A DNA stretch of 64,000 bases from Drechslerella dactyloides (taxonomy: Eukaryota > Ascomycota > Orbiliomycetes > Orbiliales > Orbiliaceae). The stretch spans positions 3,038,001 to 3,102,000 of the forward strand of contig JAGTWJ010000003.1 of assembly GCA_020064725.1 (NCBI GenBank), written 5' to 3'. Made by a program: the position numbers and the translations under genes. Under the pieces are notes generated by a model. It did no database searches. It saw only the letters and a list, made by a program, of their open reading frames with translations, and was not told the origin of the DNA. The stretch's first letter is position 1. Every line of letters begins with the position of its first letter. Shown here piece by piece: positions 25,932 through 38,096 of the stretch.

Positions 25932-26957
25932 CAGACGAGACTACGATATCTCGTGCTACCAAATTGTGTAATTGTATACTATGGGTGTACTATTATATTT
26001 TGGAGATCTAGATGGAATATATCCACGTTACCCTGGATATCCGCGAGCTTGATGGATTGTAGCTTGGCTGTCGGTGTTTCTCATTTCTCCACGATATATC
26101 TAGAGATCTCACTATATCTGAATGTCACAGGATGGGCGAACAAACTCAATCTGATCCACCCTTTCGTACGCCTTATTGCTCAGACGGAGCGCCTTTGCTG
26201 GTGCTGTGAGTGCACTGGCCAACTGCTTCCCGCTTATAACTCTCCAAGCCACCAGCCACATATCTGCACCGCCACAAAGCGCCACCCAACTTCAGTATAG
26301 TTCGTCGGCTGTGCCTCCGGATGCAGCGCCAGCTGCTGCATGGAGCTTCCGGAAGGGCCCTGGCAGCTGCTTCTGATACATCGCCAGGGCCTCTAGTCGT
26401 CGTCGAGGGTTCTCCAAGCTCGTGGTGTGATGCGCTGTCAAATATCCGCAGTGGAATCGGTGACGTTGATTGGTCAGTCAAACCGGCTTTCAACGCGGCC
26501 GCCTATATGAAAAGTACCACCAGCTCCACTGCCCGACAGCATCGACAGCTTCATCCGTCTCCTGCTACGACCACCGACGACATCCGACTTCCGAGGCCTT
26601 CCTATCTCTTCCGCTCCCGACTCCTACGATATCTGCAGCTGCCGCTACCGCTGCTGAGGACGGCTGCTGCTCGTTGCTGGGCTGAGACACATTCAGCTCG
26701 AGCTACCTTTAATTTCCCCCGCTTGCTCACCCCCCGATTCTCGGCCCTGAAAAGCTGAACCCACGAAGACACGACACGACACGACCAACGACCGCTAGAA
26801 CACCGACTGCCGAACCCGTACAACCGTTGAAGCTCAAACCCTAACTGCTATCTGCCGACACTATCCACGATAGCATCCGTCCGGTGTGACCGGCTCACGA
26901 ATACACAAAACCCTTTCAGGCGATTCGGGCTCGTAGCAGCTCCAAGCAACCGCAAAC
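25932..26957. other. Intergenic, promoter and 5' UTR of kinesin
   Basis: No supported gene. The last about 200 bases are C/A-rich with ACGACACGACACGACC repeats near 26768-26784, typical of a long fungal 5' UTR. Confidence 0.5.
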
Positions 26958-29900
26958 ATGGCGTATGTGCCTCCCACTTACTTGAGCCATGTCTTTCTAT
27001 TGCGATAGAACATCTGCGGGCTTTGCTGGAAGCTTGCTCGTGGGGAAGCAATATCATAAATTCGACTGGACTAACAAGATGACAGGTCGGGCGGAGGTGC
27101 GAGAGATAACTCGATCAAAGGTACTTCTCACCGATACGAACCACCGGTACAAAAAACCACAGTCAATTCCAGTCTTAGCTAACGTCCGCAGTCGTCTGTC
27201 GGTTCCGGCCGCAGAACAAGATCGAAATCGGTCAACAAGCTAAGGAGATTGTTGCCTTCCACGGACCAGAAACATGCGAGTTAAATGTCAGTATCTCTAG
27301 ACGACTACTCTCTATGAATGCGGCTAATATATCTAAAGTCTGGCGAAATACAAGGCAGCTTTACTTTCGACCGCGTTTTCGACATGAAATGCAAACAGAC
27401 CGACATCTTCGACTTCTCCATCCGGCCTACCGTCGACGACATTCTCAATGGCTACAACGGCACAGTGTTCGCTTACGGTCAGACCGGTGCCGGAAAGTCT
27501 TTCACCATGATGGGCTCTGATATCGACAATGATGGTCTCAAGGGCATCATTCCGCGGATCGTCGAGCAGATTTTCGCGTCTATATTAGCTAGTCCAGGGA
27601 ACATTGAATATACAGTGCGCGTCAGCTATATGGAAATTTATATGGAGAAGATTCGGGATCTACTTGCACCGCAGAACGACAACTTACCCATCCACGAGGA
27701 GAAGAACCGAGGAATTTACGTCAAAGGCCTGCTGGAGATCTATGTGAGCAGCGTACAGGAGGTGTACGAGGTCATGCGACGTGGTGGTAACTCGCGTGCC
27801 GTCAGCGCGACCAACATGAATCAGGAGTCCTCGCGCTCGCACTCCATCTTCGTCATCACAGTCACGCAAAAGAACGTCGAGACCGGTAGCGCCAAGTCTG
27901 GCCAGCTTTTCCTCGTCGATTTGGCTGGTTCAGAAAAGGTCGGCAAGACCGGTGCATCGGGCCAGACGCTCGAAGAAGCCAAGAAGATCAACAAATCGCT
28001 GTCGGCACTCGGCAACGTCATCAACTCGCTGACAGACGGCAAGAGTCAGCATATTCCCTATCGTGACTCTAAGCTCACACGTATCCTGCAAGAATCTCTC
28101 GGTGGTAACTCGCGGACGACACTAATCATCTGCTGCTCGCCTAGTAGCTATAACGATGCCGAAACACTCTCCACACTGCGTTTTGGTATGCGTGCCAAGG
28201 CCATCAAGAACAAAGCGAAGATCAATGCAGAACTCAGTCCTGCAGAACTTAAAGCTTTGCTACGGAAGGCTCAGCAACAGATGTTCACATTCCAGGAGTA
28301 CGTGAGCTCCCTGGAGACCGAAGTCAGTGTGTGGCGAAGCGGTGATCAGGTTCCTAAAGACCGGTGGGTGGCTCCAACTCCCGCTGTTGAAGCCATCATA
28401 CATCAAGCCGCGCAGCCGGCATCGGCAGCTACCGCACGCACGGAGAGGGGAAGCATCGGGCAGGCACTAGCGAAAGAACTGGGACGGCCTAGCACACCTG
28501 CGAGGTTCTCAGCGGATGTTACGCCCGTTAGCCCTAGCCGGCCAGATAGCCGCGCGGATCTAATCCGCAGCGCAACGCCGACAGTGATGCTGGACAAAGA
28601 CGAGAAGGAGGAATTCTTGAAACGCGAGAACGAGCTTCAGGACCAAATCGCGGAAAAGGAAAGCCAAGCGGCTACCGCAGAAAAAATGATCGCGGCGCTA
28701 AAGGAAGAACTCGCCCTGTACAAAGAACGAGATAAGACAGTAGGCAAGGACAACGAGCGCCTGACCACTGAAGTCAGCGAGCTCAAGATGAATTTGGAGA
28801 AGGTCTCTTTTGAGAGCAAAGAGGCATTGATCACCATGGACGGCCTCAAAGAAGCCAACCTCGAACTCACCGCCGAGCTGGACGAGGTCAAGCAACACCT
28901 GCTTGACGTAAAGGTCTCTGCAAAGGAAGCCACTGCTGCCGCAGAAGAGAAGGAACGACGTAAGGCTGAGAAGATGGCCAAGATGATGGCCGGCTTTGAT
29001 CTTGGTGATGAAGTCTTCAGCGAGAACGAACGACTAATACGCAGCGTTATCGAAAACGTCAACAGCCTGTGTGAGGTCGCGGCTGGCGGTGATCATATCC
29101 CCGAGCAAGACCTGCGTGATGTTCGCACGAAACTTCAGGAAGCACAAGGTCTCATCCGTCAGACTGAGCTTAACCTTAGTGAAAAGGCGGAGGAGAACGA
29201 CGCTGCCCTCAAGAAGCGCGAGGAGCTTGAAACCCGCTTCGCTGAGCTTGAGAAGGAGTATCGCCGCGTGCTCGAGGCTGGTCTCGATGGTGTCGACGCG
29301 GAGGAAATCCGCGTCAAGCTGGAAGAAACTTACACGACGAAACGCGAAGTCGAGACCGCCATGCTCGAAGACCTGCGACTTGAAGTCAAGAAGAAGGCTG
29401 AAGAGAACGAACGGCTCAAGAAGGAGGTGGAAGAAGCGGAACGTAAGATCAAGGCGGGTGCGTCAGCCGCGGCAGCGAATGGAGCCACGGCAGCCCTGCC
29501 GAACGGCAAGACGGTTGCGCAGCAAATTGCAGAATTCGACCAGATGAAGAAGAGCCTGATGCGAGATCTGCAGAATCGGTGTGAGAGGGTGAGAATCAAT
29601 ATACATTATCCTGCTGGCGGGATAGTCTTCGAATTGTATTTGAAGCTGGTATGCTAACGTCTTTCACGCAGGTTGTCGAACTCGAAATCTCACTCGACGA
29701 AACGCGCGAGCAGTATAACAACGTTCTCCGCAGCTCCAACAACCGCGCACAGCAGAAGAAGATGGCCTTCCTCGAACGAAATCTGGAGCAACTAACACAC
29801 GTGCAACGTCAACTCGTCGAGCAAAACAGCAGCTTGAAGAAAGAAGTGGCAATCGCAGAGCGCAAGTTGATTGCTAGAAATGAGAGAATCCAAAGCCTGG

Positions 29901-30223
29901 AGCAAGGGTTGCGGGAGAGTCAAGATAAGCTGACGGTGCAAAGTGATCGGTATGTTTCGACGCCTTATCTCCTTCTTTCGTCACGTGGTGTGATTCCACA
30001 TCAAAAAGGGTATGCTAACGAGAATTCTGGATGCAGTTTCGAGGCGCAATTGACAGCTGTCAAGGAGCGGCTGCAGGCCGCCAAAATCGGGAACCGAGAC
30101 CTCAGCTCGCCGACTTCCGCATCTGGAGGCTTCAGCTTTGCCGGGAGCCGTATCGCTAAGCCGCTGCGTGGTGGCGGTGGTGGCACTGCACCAGAGAAAT
30201 TCCGATCTTGGGTTGGGTTATAA
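26958..30223 (+). CDS. kinA: Kinesin-1 heavy chain
   Basis: Six exons are 26958-26962, 27086-27120, 27192-27286, 27339-29588, 29672-29949 and 30037-30223 (949 aa). The first exon is only 5 nt (ATGGC). The motor domain starts SGGGARDNSIKVVCRFRP, with the P-loop GQTGAGKS at about 92-99, switch I NQESSRSHSIF and switch II LVDLAGSEKVGKT. Neck and long coiled-coil stalk follow. The tail contains SRIAKPLRGGGGG, the IAK-type autoinhibitory motif of fungal kinesin-1. Length and tail match fungal conventional kinesins, homodimers that carry vesicles and dynein toward microtubule plus ends in hyphae and need no light chains. The symbol follows the Aspergillus name. Three very short 5' exons make the N-terminus prone to misannotation. 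Confidence 0.96.
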
Positions 30224-31152
30224 GTGGCGCCCAGCGCAACAAGCCAATCAAGACAAAGCAGTCTGGAGCAACATTACTAAATTATAATGCGCGAGCTCCT
30301 GTGTGCGATGTGAGGAATGTGGGCGGTAAGGTAACTAGAGCTTTTGCATAGAGGCGATAGGAGGGGTGACGGCTGCTGGCTGGGTGTCTGTACGAGCTGG
30401 CGAGGCTCTGCCCTCTTTTCAGGATTTCCATAAGTACCTTTCTACGGTTTCTTTCGGTCCATGCATGCGTTCTGTGTCGTGCCTTTCAATAAGGACATGA
30501 CATCTTCGAGTGTATGTCGGGTCGAGTCGGCTGGGTGTGCATGTGTCGGTTGTTGGTGCAGCATTGCCGGTGGCGGTTGGTGCGTTAGATATATGCATGG
30601 GTGTTAGCTACATGTGTCTGTCTTTCATTTTGACGTTATGTGAGCCAGATGGACTTATTACACTGCTTTACATTTTTTATGCGGCTTGATTGCTTAATTA
30701 CCATTACATGTCTCTCCTAGTTGTCTTATCCGATTATATACACTATTATGGTTTTCTTTCTCTTTTCTCTTCGACTTTTCCACAAATTACCTTCTGCATG
30801 GTATTTTGCGTCCTGTTGATTTCGTCTGCTGCTGGTTGAATTTGGATCATCTTGAACACACGTCAATTACGATGGACGGATGGGGTGGCGAGATGGTATC
30901 AGCGGAGGGCTTCTACGAGCATCTGTTCGCTTGCTGGGCTGTTTTAATTCTGGTAAAGATAGTTTTTTTTTCCCCTCAGATAGTATATAGACTACAGAAT
31001 TTATTGGCTTTACTCGATCTACATGTAACGATTTATGGAACGGGGACCTGCGTAATGCTACCGCCTGGTCATAAGCAAATAGTTCCCAACTCAGTCCCAT
31101 CCGTAGTTACGGAGACTTGGACCGTATTGATGGGTGATCTTCGAAAACTAAC
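30224..31152. other. Intergenic between convergent 3' ends
   Basis: Holds the 3' UTRs of kinesin and, from the other side, the spermidine-synthase-like gene. The short open frame at 30806-31213 has no support. Confidence 0.5.
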
Positions 31153-32873
31153 CTACTGCAATTGCTGCAGTCTCTTCCTCGCAAAAGTTGGTAAAACAAA
31201 GGCCGCCTCGTGAATTTTCGTATTGTAGTACCTGCATATTTTGGCTTCTTCATCTTCGCTCCATTTCCTCAATGGCTTGGTAACGTCCCTGCTTTTGTCC
31301 TTGCAGCTTACCACGATACCGATTTGTCCTGATGGATAAGCTGGGGTTGTGACGTAAGCGTACTCGACGACGGGGAAGACCTTTCTGTAATTCGACATGA
31401 GTCTTTCGATGGAGGGGAAATGGAGCCATTGGTTCTCCGCTATAAGAGGTAAGATGGGTAGAAAATCAGCAAATCAAACTATTTGAACTCTCAGAAAGCG
31501 GGGTGCGTGGTGAAGCCATAGTTTGGAGATGCGTTGAAAAGTTTCAAATAGGAGTAAGAAATGCGGGGCTAGGAAGTGCGGTTAATGCCATCGGAAATAT
31601 AGCCAAGTCATCATAGTGTTGGGAACCTCTTCGACTAGCGGTGGTGAGGAGGTTCAGCGCGGCTTCTGGGAAGGGGTCTTTCTGGTCTCGTTAGTCGCCT
31701 TTCCCTTCTTTTCGCTTTTTTCCTGCATTGTTCACCTTCTTCTGTTTTCTTGGCCTTTAGCATCGAGACCTTTCTCAGCGGGTTACAGAAGATGGTGATA
31801 CAATTGTCTCGTGAACCTGATAGCCATACTTTACTGAACGAAGCTGTGCCTGCCAGAGCGGCTATCTGGTTTATGAGACCTGCAAGACAATGAAGACAAG
31901 GGCCTTTAGAAGATGCATGGAAAATGAACAACCTTGAGTTGCGGTGACTCCCCCTTCCTATAAGCCGAAACTGTTAGCCCGAAGCCGCTTCGATGAATTA
32001 ATATCTAAAGTCGAGGATATCGTACCTTCAGAGCCTCATTCAATAACTCAATAAAAGGAGTCTGGAACAAGCCTTCTCCTGGGCCAATGGAATCGGTACC
32101 ATCAGTAATAATTATGTCGAACTTGTTCTTGTAATCTGCCAAAAACTTGAATCCATCACCAATATATATTCTAGGCCTGGGTTTCTCGTTATTGTAGCTA
32201 AGAGACATTTCTGGGAGATATTGCTTCGAAACACGAATAACGGCCTCATCGATGTCGCATACTGTAACCTCCTCAACGCATTCGTGCTTGAGGACTTCAC
32301 GAAGACTACCGCCTTGACCCCCACCGATGATCAAGACTTTTTTAGGGTTCGGGTGGGAGTTCATAGCGAGGTGTGCGATCATTTCCGAATGAGCGAATGC
32401 ATCGCGGTCGGTACTTTGGATGATGCCGTCGAGGACTAGAACATTACCGTAGTCGGTGGACTCGAAAACGAGGATCTGATAATCACTTAATTGGTTTATG
32501 TCTCGGTGATCTTGGATCGTCTTGTAAACTGGAAGCTGGACGCTCTGGCCCGCGAGCCAAGTCCTCTATGAATGACGGGAACTTACGTCTTGGTAAGGAG
32601 TCTTCTCATGGTGGAGAATTTTCTTGACCTTCAGATTCATGGCCTGTCCTGGCCACATGTCATTGATTTCACGGAACCATCTGCCACGAAATTAATCGAT
32701 TGACCGAGTTCGCAAGGCTTAAGGCGCACATTCCATCAATTGACTACAATAAGGATAGAAACTTACCCATCTATTCACATCGGAGTCAATTAGCATCGAA
32801 TTTTGGTCCAAAGAAATATGTATATGTAAGGATGCTTACCAACGATTGCTGGGTGGGTAATTTCTTTTGACAT
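31153..32873 (-). CDS. Spermidine-synthase-like aminopropyltransferase homologue with altered active site
   Basis: Six exons on the minus strand: 32873-32840, 32770-32767 (4 nt), 32680-32587, 32475-32026, 31957-31933 and 31439-31153 (297 aa, the usual length). The sequence follows spermidine synthase throughout: DGWFREINDMWPGQAM, MIAHLAMNSHPNPKKVL, VCDIDEAVIRVSKQYLP, GDGFKFLADYKNKFDIIITD, AENQWLHF and YPSGQIG. These enzymes move an aminopropyl group from decarboxylated SAM to putrescine. Key motifs differ, however. The canonical GGGDGG is GGGQGG, the canonical DSSDP is DGTDS, and the usual FSYQEMI is FAHSEMI. The changed positions lie in the amine and dcSAM pocket, so a different reaction (as in plant putrescine N-methyltransferase, which evolved from this family) or loss of activity is likely. 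Intron 5 is long (493 nt) with a GTTGTT donor. Confidence 0.85.
32767..32770 (-). other. 4-nt micro-exon of the spermidine-synthase-like gene
   Basis: The bases ATGG (minus strand) lie between a TAG acceptor and a GTAAGT donor. They complete the codons for Asp and Gly of the conserved DGWFRE block. Skipping them shifts the frame; retaining the following intron gives an immediate TAA. Confidence 0.8.
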
Positions 32874-34619
32874 GATGAAAGATTAGTTAGATACACTGCG
32901 ACGCCTGAGTGCCATATAAGCATAAGATGCTGGATGATTGGGAGTAAGGAGGTGACGGAATGGAGAGAAGAAGAGGAGAAATTATAATTACCTGGCCTCT
33001 GTAGATTTAGAAGGGGGGTGTATTGTCGTAGCACGGCAAAATCTAGGAGACAAGATCGCAAGTGGAAGCACGCCAGAAGAATCGCAGGGGATCACAAAAG
33101 GTGGACCAATATCTGCGGGCTCCGTCTTGCTTTTATTTTTCGATATTAGCGTGGTGATTGACATTATCCAAATGCTCTAGTTCATTACGCTGCGAGACTC
33201 TAGATCGCCAGCGCCAACGTGACTTCAATCCAGTTTTCCAGTTTCAGGAATAGCCCTTTGCGAGAACAACAGGCCGCAGCCAGAAAAGGTGTAGACTTTG
33301 CGGGGTTGTACTACCCAACTTGGAATGGGGTTAATTTGAAGACCCTACTCTAGAGCTAACTGAATCGTGCTAGATGCATAGTATGTACGAAAAACGTATG
33401 TGCACCTTGGCAGGTTTACACGAAAAATAGCTGTTTCGCGTAACGGAACATCACTATCGCACGTGGCCCCAGATATCTCGTATACTTCGAAGCAAGTACG
33501 CGTCGCGCTTTAGTGTCTATCTTTCATTCCTAGATACCTGGGTCTCAGGATGGGGATATATGCATATCGCAGAGGCATGTAGAATTATCTATAGTGAGTG
33601 TAGCAACAACCAGTCAACTAAATCTATTTCATTTGAGTTGGACTGACGAACAATGAGAACTGTCCTTTACCGATCCTGATGACAGTTGTAGAAACATAAC
33701 GATGGTGATACAGAGATAGATATTGATGTTGTGGATAGCATAGGTCATGTTGTTGAATAGGAGTCTACGTAAATTTCTCGTGATCGGCGACCCGAACAAG
33801 TCAACCTGTAAATTTATCGATCCAATTGCATTTTGACGATACTATATACGGTATGGTCAGTTGGCGAGGTAGCACTGCGGTGCTGGCGGAAATAGCTTCC
33901 GGATTAGTGGGCGTGTTCGGCCAAATGCAGATGAAAATGCGCGACATGGCCCGGCTTGGTATTATTCATTAACACATATTAGTCTCGTAAATTAGATACC
34001 CCTTAGGATTCAAGTACTTATACTTAAGTACTGACTTATTATATATATATATCATAATACAGTATATTATCGTATTACGTATTATACACAAGCTCTTTTT
34101 CGGTAAGCTCGCGTTTGGACTTGTCTGCACGCGCGAAACTGGTCAGTATTCTACCCGAACTTAGGCGGATGCTGAAGCACGTGAGTAAGGAGATTTGACA
34201 GCGCCACTAGATTCGATTTCCGTCCAATATTGTCTGCCACGGCTGTCTCCGAGTATCAGGGGATAGTATTCGTCTCGCTTCCAATTCTGAACCTTTGTCT
34301 GAATCCCAACGGGCCATTCTTAGCGACGAAATATCCGTACATTGGGAAGAGACAAATAATTTAATTGTCTATCAGTACCTTCTTTACGCAATTCGCATAG
34401 ATGAGAGAGTTGGGGCTGTGGGGTTAATGGGCGACTGGACACAAGACTCCTTATCTAGAGTATGCTCCCGAAACGTCTACCCATTCCCGGCGGGCTACCA
34501 TTTGAGCTGCACCTGTCAGATATTTATTTCGCCACTCTGGCGCATCATTTAAGAACAAGAGAAAAAAAAAGGTAATTCACGCTCAATTAGAGATCCATAT
34601 TGCACCAGAAGTATCCACA
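32874..34619. other. Intergenic
   Basis: No supported gene. It contains a short TA microsatellite at about 34038-34053 and AT-rich DNA. Confidence 0.5.
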
Positions 34620-35162
34620 ATGTCGACCGATTCTCCACCGAAAGATTTCCAAAATCGCCATCACATCCAGGCCGAAGTGGTTCAAAACTTCGGTACCCTT
34701 GCAATGGTACCGTGCGAGTATTGTGCTTATAATGCTTGTCGGTGTATTATTATGGTTGGCCACTCGCGTTGCGCGAGTTGCACCAAACAAAAGCGGGCTT
34801 CTTGCATCGCTGTTTCTTGTCAGTGTGCCCAATCGTAATTTTCCGGATCTTTTAACTTATAAAAACATTTAGGGAATAGTATGAGCGAGCAGATTTTCTC
34901 TAAGGAAAAGGAGCTAATAGAGATCGAAGAGAAACAAGCAGCTCTTCAAGCGAGATTGGTCTGTGAACGAAAGGAACTAAGACACCTTCAGTTGAAACTT
35001 TTCCGAGCTGCTCTTTGTGAGGATCGATTACTTGCTACGGGGGATGCTGGAGGGGAAGCTACTACAAATGCACAAATATACAGCGAGGGGAATGTTGCTC
35101 AATTTGAGCTTGAAATGGATAGGCTATCGAAGGAGTTATTATTCGGAGGCCCTTTCTGCTAG
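34620..35162 (+). CDS. Small Cys6-motif/coiled-coil protein, paralogue A
   Basis: Two exons (34620-34834 and 34880-35162; 165 aa) are separated by a 45-nt intron with a GTAATT donor and an AATAG acceptor. The motif from CEYC to the last Cys has spacing C-x2-C-x6-C-x8-C-x2-C-x7-C, close to the Zn(II)2Cys6 pattern, although one extra Cys occurs and the usual basic first loop is weak. A Glu/Lys/Gln-rich coiled coil (KELIEIEEKQAALQARLV) and a short acidic tail follow. It is clearly homologous to the protein encoded at 37578-38096 on the other strand. Function is unknown; DNA binding is only suggested by the cysteine spacing. No activation or middle-homology region is present. Confidence 0.6.
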
Positions 35163-37577
35163 TATGTTTGTTGGGTGTCTATAACCACCACACAGTCCTA
35201 CGAGCTCTCTTTCAGTTTGCTGTGCCAGTCGAGAAATTTAGTTCGCCACCATAAGATTGGTGCCAGAGTTGCCGGTGGTAGCTGTCGAGTTCTTGAAGCG
35301 CTTAAGAATCGATTAATATCCTTTTTTGTAGCGCGCGACTTTAAGGACTATCCGAGAGATATTCTGCAGTATTGTTTGGGTTACGGGTTTGACACCACAT
35401 GGCTGAAACGTTATCCACATAGGAGTTTACTTCTACCATCTTCCTAACAGAGCAGGTTCACACACTATGGCTTAGGATCACCCGGAATCCCCATGCTCGA
35501 GTGCTTATGCTTCACATGAACATTAGCAACTGAGCGCTTTGACACGGAACTTGGATGTGAAGTGCGTTTAGCCTGAGAACTCAACCAGAAGTGTGACAGG
35601 TCTAGTAAATTTTATTATTCAGACTTGATGTTTTTGTAATAGTAAGAATGCTTATTGTAAATGTGGTTAGAATGCATTCTTATATGCGGAAATAATGATA
35701 ATATCTATTTTAGTTCTGGGAAAAATTGGAAACTAACAGATGATCATATGAATGCTTGATATTGGCTCAGTGCAAAGCAGTGTGGATATAGGTCTGCGTA
35801 ATACTAAACCAAAAGCGGAAATTTCGGTAGATTAAAGAAAATGGCATCTACAGACCTTGAAAGTTTTCCGGTATGCATATGCTTAAAGCCGAGGTTGCTC
35901 GTGGAACCATTCGTTCAGAGAAAATACACCGAAAGCATGTGGTAGCTAGTTGCCAATAGTCGCGAAGTCCGAAGTGCCAAGAAAGCTATACCGGTAACAG
36001 TGTATCTCTTAAGATCTTATACATTGCACGAAAAATTCACATCGGCCCGTGGCCTTACCTTCTGGAGAAACAGCGACACATAAAACAAATGGGATTCTCA
36101 ACAACAAGATCAATCCGATTTCACGGTTGGTCTCAGCTTCTCTGAACTTGGACATTACCTAATTCAATCGACTACTGGTCCCGGATACCCATGGGTTCCA
36201 CACTAGCAAAGGATTTTTTACTTATTGTACTATACTGGGGGTCGGCGCCGAGGGCTGGATATCACGCCAGCCGCAAAATCGCTCATAATAGGGAAACCGG
36301 TTGCGTTGATTAAGGACTGAGTAGTAGTCCTGCAAATAGGGCCTAGAAACCTCAGTCGTTTTAGGATGCTGGTTAAAGGGCTAGTAGCGGCGAGAAAGGA
36401 GTGCCTGGCTACTAGTTGGAGCCATATCCGCTCTGTCAGACGGGAGCCAGTTTGCGATCTCAGCAACGGGCTCAGTAGTCGTAACTGTGATAAAGGCTGA
36501 GTGCTTACGACGCTAGCAGTGCCATAATATTTGGTGATTGTGGGGCCGGCTCTATCTTTCAGATGTTTCCCTGCACCTCCGCCACCAGGGACAGATATAT
36601 CGTTATTAGGAAGAAATTTTAATGCCGCTTCTGGTAAGAGTATGGGCTACGACAGAGACTATACCGGAGTCATCTATGATGGCGAAGCCGACAGTGTCTA
36701 TGAGGAACGGTGCAGTCGTCTTCAACCCTTTCTGAGACAATGATCATTGTGATAGGTTTATTAGCCCGCCTGCGGGCGGTGACCACGATGGTGCTAGAAC
36801 TGTCACTAGTGGTCGAACCAGCATTGTTAATAAGATATCTAGGAGCAAAATTTGGGGCTGTAGAGATGCAGCCGGATATAGTCAACGTTGCTGATAGGCA
36901 CGGAGACATTGCCTTCTGTGGTATATACTAGCAGTTGTTGCATATTCTGAATTGGTAATACAAAGTCACATATCACCTTGCAGTTATAGGGCAGGAAAGA
37001 TCCGTTAGCGTGTTGAAAGAATGATAACCTGCGGTTCTGACGGCGCTAATGCCGCCAGTGGGTAAGCCACAATTATGGACTTGCTGCTGGCGGGCTTCAT
37101 CACATGCACAGCGGCTACTAGCTTTGATGTGTAGTCAATGTCGGTGAGAATCTAGCGATGATTTGTGTTTACACTACAGGCAAAGTCCATGAGACCGAGG
37201 GTAGTAATACGGTCTCTGGATCCGACCTCGTGCGGTTGTCGCGTTGCCTGTTGTAAAATATTTGAATACCCGATGACAGAAATGATATCAAGTATATATC
37301 AATATATCAGAGGGGCTAGGGAAACAGTGTGAAGGTAGTCTCAGGAGTGCGTTAAGGGTAAAGGTAGATAGTCCTAGGTGATAGCTCCCTTATTATGACT
37401 GCCACCACTGTTGTCATACATGCCCGCTTTCGTGGTCATCAAGCGAACCGACCCGCTTGTGCCTTCCCAGCTCATTGCACCTCTAGCGCCAATAACAGAG
37501 ATAACGTTAACAATTTTGCCGGGCCAAACCAGTCTAACAAGTATTCAACGTCAATGAACAACAATACTTCGGAGTTT
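35163..37577. other. Gap between the two small paralogues
   Basis: No intact gene. On the minus strand about 36930-36230 has fragments in several frames that look Ser/Thr-rich (for example SGCISTAPNFAP, GSTTSDSSSTIVV and VTTTEPVAEI). This could be a decayed cell-surface protein gene, but it is too broken to call. Confidence 0.4.
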
Positions 37578-38096
37578 CTACAGATATATAAAGGTACCCC
37601 CGAATAGCTCTCCGGATAGGTCTCCCATTTCCGGATCAAATCGAATAGAATCTTCCACCCCGGCACCCATTCCATCCTGCACCTCCAGCCGTTGGTATTC
37701 CCGAGGAGGCATCTCGAAAAGTTTCGACTTTAGGATTCTCAACTCGTTCCGTTTACGGACCAATTCTGCCTGAAGAGCTGCTTGCTCCTCTTCGACCGCT
37801 TCCAGACATCTCTCTTTAAATGAAACTTGCTCGCTCAGACGTTCTACTAAATCCTTATGTAAACCTTGCTCCCCTGATGAACTTTGGGCATACTTACGGG
37901 ATATTGCACCACAGGAAGATCGCCCTCGCTTAGTACAGTTCGCACAACGTGTATAGCCAGATAGGATAATACATAAATATGTATTGCGGGCGCAATAGTC
38001 GCAAGACATTACCGCAGGAGTGCCAAAGTTTTCAATTGTACTCGCCTGGATTTGGCGGCGCTCATGGGAGGTCTTCTTTGGACAGCGGGCAGACAT
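37578..38096 (-). CDS. Small Cys6-motif/coiled-coil protein, paralogue B
   Basis: An uninterrupted 172-aa frame starts at 38096 (MSARCPKKTSHERRQIQAST). The block beginning CDYCARNTYLC has the same C-x2-C-x6-C-x8-C-x2-C-x7-C spacing as paralogue A at 34620. It is followed by a coiled coil (LEAVEEEQAALQAELVRKR) and an acidic C-terminus. Here the region spanning the intron of paralogue A is continuous coding sequence with about 15 more residues. The two copies face away from each other's 5' ends (A on plus, B on minus) with 2.4 kb between. Small fungal proteins of this kind are commonly multicopy, from memory of the family type; the function is not established. Confidence 0.62.
   Translation of the reverse strand: MSARCPKKTSHERRQIQASTIENFGTPAVMSCDYCARNTYLCIILSGYTRCANCTKRGRSSCGAISRKYAQSSSGEQGLHKDLVERLSEQVSFKERCLEAVEEEQAALQAELVRKRNELRILKSKLFEMPPREYQRLEVQDGMGAGVEDSIRFDPEMGDLSGELFGGTFIYL

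Noticed and set aside
36230..36930. Ser/Thr-rich minus-strand fragments suggesting a decayed surface protein
   Set aside because: The fragments are in different frames with many stops and no clear start, signal peptide or domain, so a pseudogene call is not supportable.
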